From assembly GCA_021324365.1 (NCBI GenBank), contig JAJPJE010000032.1:1-64000 (forward strand): a stretch of DNA of 64,000 nt, given 5' to 3'. This stretch comes from Terriglobia bacterium (GTDB lineage: Bacteria > Acidobacteriota > Terriglobia > Terriglobales > Acidobacteriaceae). Under the pieces are notes generated by a model. That model searched no databases. It was not told where the DNA came from and saw only the letters and a program-made list of their open reading frames with translations. Shown piece after piece: positions 61,645-64,000 of the stretch. Numbering within the stretch: the first letter of the stretch is position 1; every line of letters begins with the position of its first letter. The translations under genes were made by a program, and so were the position numbers.

Positions 61645-61675
61645 AAAAGCCTCGGTCGCGGCCGAGGCTTTTTTC
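61645..61675. terminator. Intrinsic terminator (bidirectional)
   Basis: AAAAGCCTCGG-TCGCGG-CCGAGGCTTTTTT, 30 bases after the substrate-binding protein gene and just before the convergent glycosyltransferase stop at 61697. Confidence 0.92.
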
Positions 61676-61696
61676 TTCAAACTCGTGAGGGTATAC

Positions 61697-62671
61697 CTAG
61701 TCCGCCATCGTGGACTGCGAATCGTGCGTGCGGAGCACACGTTCCACAGCATATGGGGCATCGCCAACGGCGTCGTGATAATGCCGTACATTCATCTCGC
61801 CTAGAAGTCCGAGTCCCAACAACTGCCCACCGGCAAGAATCAATACCGCCGCAAAGATCAATAGCGGGCCATGATCCACCATCAGATGCGCGTTGTTAAG
61901 AATCTTTGTGACCGCCAGGAAAGCCGCGATCCCACTTCCTGAAAGGATGCTTAACATCCCTAGGGTGCCGAAGAAATGCAGTGGCCGCTGCAGATACCGC
62001 AGCAGAAACCGTATCGTCATCAGGTCGAAGAACACGCGGAAGGTGCGGCCGATGCCGTAATGCGAGTTCCCTCGCTCGCGATTTACGTTGCGAATCGGAA
62101 TCTCGCAAATCGAAGCACCATACGCGGACGCCAGCGCCGGAATGAACCGGTGCAGTTCCCCGTAGAGTGGTATCTGCTTCAGCAAATCTCGACGGTATGC
62201 CTTGAACGTGGTGCCGAAGTCATGAATGTCGACCCCGCTCAGCTTGGCCATCAGCCAGTTCGCCGTGCGCGACGGGATGCGGCGCAACCAGAGATTGTCG
62301 ATGCGCACCTTGCGCCAGCCGCTAACTACATCGTATCCCTGGCCAATTTTCTCTAAAAACAGCGGTATGTCATTGGGATCGTGCTGAAGGTCGCCGTCCA
62401 TGGCGATGACGTATTCGCCACGTGCATGGTCGAAACCCGCAGCCAACGCGGAGGTCTGACCGAAGTTGCGCCGAAGCTTTACAACGGTGACGCGGCTATC
62501 AATGCTGGCAATCTCGCGAAGCAGCGGAAAGGTGCGGTCGTGACTGCCATCGTCGACGAAGACAAGCTCAAATGTCTCTCCGGTATTCTCCATAACTGCC
62601 TTCAGGCGGTCATAGAGTTCGGTGACATTGTCCTCTTCGTTATGGAAAGGAACTACGATCGAATACTTCAT
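61697..62671 (-). CDS. GT2 family glycosyltransferase (polyprenyl-phosphate sugar transferase type)
   Basis: A 324-residue protein from ATG 62671 (an in-frame ATG at 62701 lacks support). GT-A fold motifs: MKYSIVVPFHNEEDNVTELY, FVDDGSHDRT, AMDGDLQHDP and a QxxRW-like VSGWRKVR. Two C-terminal membrane helices (about 235-265 and 270-300) as in DPM1/ArnC-like enzymes that load sugars on undecaprenyl phosphate. Convergent with the ABC binding protein. Confidence 0.92.
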   Translation of the reverse strand: MKYSIVVPFHNEEDNVTELYDRLKAVMENTGETFELVFVDDGSHDRTFPLLREIASIDSRVTVVKLRRNFGQTSALAAGFDHARGEYVIAMDGDLQHDPNDIPLFLEKIGQGYDVVSGWRKVRIDNLWLRRIPSRTANWLMAKLSGVDIHDFGTTFKAYRRDLLKQIPLYGELHRFIPALASAYGASICEIPIRNVNRERGNSHYGIGRTFRVFFDLMTIRFLLRYLQRPLHFFGTLGMLSILSGSGIAAFLAVTKILNNAHLMVDHGPLLIFAAVLILAGGQLLGLGLLGEMNVRHYHDAVGDAPYAVERVLRTHDSQSTMAD

Positions 62672-62788
62672 TCCGTACTCGATTATAAATGCTGTATTCA
62701 CAATCGTTGCTGGTTTCCTGGGTTCCGGTCCTTTTTACGGAATTACAAATCTGTCATCCTCCAAGTCGAGAAGGAGTGAACCCTGAAC

Positions 62789-63469
62789 CTAAGACGCCTC
62801 TCGTGCGCCCTCTTTGGCGAGCATCGGTGCCGGTTCTGTTCCCGTTCGTCCCCACAGCCAGAAGAGCAGTCCCGTCGCAACAATAATCGTCACAGTAACG
62901 AGGAGCGACTCGATCCAATATTTTCCGGGATGTCGCAAAAACTTCAGCAGGTGCAGATGATAATGCGACACCGCGTAGGTAATCGCTCCGTAACGTATCG
63001 CACGTCCCAGTGCGACCGCGGATAGGTATTTCGGTGCGGGATAGTTGAGGCTACCCGCGGCAAAAAAGAACGCTGACGCCGGGAATGGTGGCGGCGCCAG
63101 CGTTGGCACGAGAACCGCGCCAAATCCCCATCGCTCGATCAGGTAGCGCACCCTCATGGAGCGTTGTTGCCCAAACTTTTTCTCCAGCCAGCCGTTTCCT
63201 GTTCTGCGGCCCAGCCGGTACGTCGTGAAAGCCCCAATCACCGCCCCGATTGTGCTCATCACCGCGTAATAAAGCCAAAGCGAATGATTGCGGACAGCCA
63301 AAATCCCCGTGACCAGATCGAGACTGCCGAGCGTCGGAACGATGGATCCGTCCAGCACTCCCAGCAGCAGCAGCCCCACTCCGCCGAGGCTCCGTACCCA
63401 CCTCGTCCAGTTATGGGCTGCTATGAGCAGCGAAAGCAGACCGATCGATCGCATCCTCGTAATCACATC
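62789..63469 (-). CDS. VTT/DedA-like membrane protein (YqaA type)
   Basis: About 226 residues from ATG 63469 (frame open to 63493). It has several membrane helices and the VTT signature GAVIGAFTTYRLGRRTGNGWLEKKFG, then FGAVLVPTLAPPPFPASAFFFAAG. DedA/VTT proteins work in lipid scrambling or membrane homeostasis. ~115 bases upstream of, and same strand as, the glycosyltransferase. Confidence 0.87.
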   Translation of the reverse strand, partial: DVITRMRSIGLLSLLIAAHNWTRWVRSLGGVGLLLLGVLDGSIVPTLGSLDLVTGILAVRNHSLWLYYAVMSTIGAVIGAFTTYRLGRRTGNGWLEKKFGQQRSMRVRYLIERWGFGAVLVPTLAPPPFPASAFFFAAGSLNYPAPKYLSAVALGRAIRYGAITYAVSHYHLHLLKFLRHPGKYWIESLLVTVTIIVATGLLFWLWGRTGTEPAPMLAKEGAREAS

Positions 63470-63669
63470 CATGCTAACGGTCAGACTCGTCACAGTGGGT
63501 TAAGTTTAGTGGCAGTGAGTAAAGAATTGTTAACGATGAAGCTCGTAGTCCGCCGATGGGCACCACTTTCGGCAACAGAGACCTGAACCGGAACTGGCCA
63601 GTGCTGTCCACACACAAACAGCGATTCAACGGACGTGCGCCCTGCGCCCAGATGGTACGATGTTGCTAT

Positions 63670-63755
63670 GCCGGGATGGCGAAATCGGCAGACGCATCGG
63701 ACTTAAAATCCGAAGAGCCGAAAGGCTCGTGTGGGTTCAAGTCCCACTCCCGGTA
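63670..63755 (+). tRNA. tRNA-Leu (anticodon TAA)
   Basis: An 86-base class II tRNA. Acceptor GCCGGGA pairs with TCCCGGT (one G-U); discriminator A; the CCA end is not encoded. Loop CTTAAAA between CGGA and TCCG gives TAA, which reads Leu UUA. Variable arm GAGCC-GAAA-GGCTC. The T-arm GTGGGTTCAAGTCCCAC is intact. Confidence 0.95.
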
Positions 63756-63765
63756 TGGCATAATA

Positions 63766-63788
63766 CCCGCTATTTTAGCGGGTTTTTT
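63766..63788 (+). terminator. Intrinsic terminator of tRNA-Leu
   Basis: CCCGCTA-TTT-TAGCGGG followed by TTTTTT, ten bases after the tRNA. Confidence 0.93.
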
Positions 63789-63799
63789 ATGCTTGCAGA

Positions 63800-63860
63800 C
63801 GTTGAACGCGGCCACTGGCGTTAAGCCGCTGCATGGTTTGTTAGGCGTGACGTAGAACGA
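63800..63860. other. Possible partial attC-like sequence
   Basis: The block around GCCGCTGCATGG ... GTTAGGC, next to GTTGAAC, resembles one side of an integron attC site (GTTAGGC is a legitimate R' core). A matching RYYYAAC partner is not found. Orientation on the minus strand would suit a cassette gene ending at 63955. Weak. Confidence 0.2.
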
Positions 63861-63905
63861 CCATGAGGAAGGTGGTGCGCTTGAGTTGGGGATCGCGCAG
63901 TACAA

Positions 63906-63944
63906 CTAAAAAATCATTGCGCCAAGGAGTCAGTCTTGGCGCAA
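63906..63944 (-). terminator. Intrinsic terminator on the minus strand
   Basis: Read on the minus strand: TTGCGCCAAG, loop, CTTGGCGCAA, then ATTTTTTAG. It is 11 bases beyond the minus-strand stop at 63955 and supports a gene there. Confidence 0.85.
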
Positions 63945-63954
63945 CGGGATTAAC

Positions 63955-64000
63955 CTAGTAGCGCTTTTCTTTCAGGTAGACATCGCAAATTTGTTGGTTA
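63955..64000 (-). CDS. 3' end of a minus-strand gene running off the window
   Basis: The frame reads NQQICDVYLKEKRY and a TAG at 63955-63957; only 14 codons are visible. The intrinsic terminator directly downstream supports a real gene. The product cannot be named. Confidence 0.5.
   Translation of the reverse strand, partial: NQQICDVYLKEKRY

Noticed and set aside
1-64000. CRISPR arrays, IS elements, prophage or rRNA operon
   Set aside because: No regularly spaced repeats, transposase or phage structural genes, or rRNA-like sequences were seen on either strand.

Overview
This 64 kb window is a piece of a free-living bacterial chromosome of moderately high GC. The gene content suggests an Acidobacteriota (Terriglobia-like) genome: a bacillithiol deacetylase of the BshB1 type, an orphan NuoI, a PEP-CTERM protein, many secreted Ig-like/beta-propeller proteins, atypical receiver proteins and a lone type III polyketide synthase. 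This assignment is an inference from gene content and not a database match. There is no prophage, IS element, CRISPR array or rRNA operon. Three tRNA genes are present: Ser-CGA, Gly-CCC and Leu-TAA.

Layout. 1-6.7 kb: the end of a secreted phosphoesterase with Ig-like repeats, tadA, tRNA-Ser, two short receiver-like proteins without the phospho-acceptor Asp, and several small proteins, two of them apparently frameshifted; then DUF2277 and a TetR regulator. 6.9-9.4 kb: a plus-strand cluster of a BNR/Asp-box propeller protein, a translationally coupled MoaD/ThiS-like protein, a DoxX-like membrane protein and a PhnB/VOC protein. 9.4-17.1 kb (minus): a Tat-exported FAD oxidoreductase, a membrane-anchored MutS-like ATPase, metH and an orphan nuoI. 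17.3-20.6 kb: a large secreted modular protein related to the first gene. 20.7-24.7 kb: nitroreductase/UbiD pair, a nucleotidyltransferase-like protein and a PEP-CTERM protein.

25-31.5 kb is the most accessory stretch. It holds tRNA-Gly, a cytochrome/copper-monooxygenase-like protein coupled to a type III PKS, a TPR lipoprotein, a secreted RNase A-like toxin (CdiA-CT type) with an overlapping CdiI-type immunity gene, two decayed genes (DUF2255 and a PptA-like tautomerase), and a propeller lipoprotein.

31.6-48.9 kb is mainly housekeeping: a homocysteine methyltransferase/MTHFR fusion, xseB, an ATP-dependent DNA ligase, ispA-bshB1, an O-methyltransferase, a UPF0173 hydrolase, hpt, a GAF-GAF-PP2C phosphatase coupled to lysA, nadK, tlyA, an E1-alpha-like pseudoenzyme, a glutaredoxin, an acyl-CoA ligase and fur. 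49-63.9 kb: penicillin acylase, a PLB-like Ntn hydrolase, a decayed nicotinamidase, a 2-hydroxyacid dehydrogenase, transketolase, DUF302, a ThiH/HydG-like radical SAM enzyme, an aminotransferase, an amino-acid ABC binding protein, a GT2 glycosyltransferase, a VTT/DedA-like protein and tRNA-Leu. The last bases hold the end of another minus-strand gene.

Methionine and one-carbon metabolism is represented twice (metH and the bifunctional Hcy-MT/MTHFR). Best candidates for novelty are the stand-alone lipoprotein RNase A-like toxin with immunity gene, the TPP enzyme lacking its metal-binding Asp, the receiver pair lacking Asp, the membrane MutS-like ATPase, and the PKS III/heme-copper oxidase pair. 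At least five small genes carry single-base frame breaks while all long genes are open, which suggests local gene decay (or small assembly indels).
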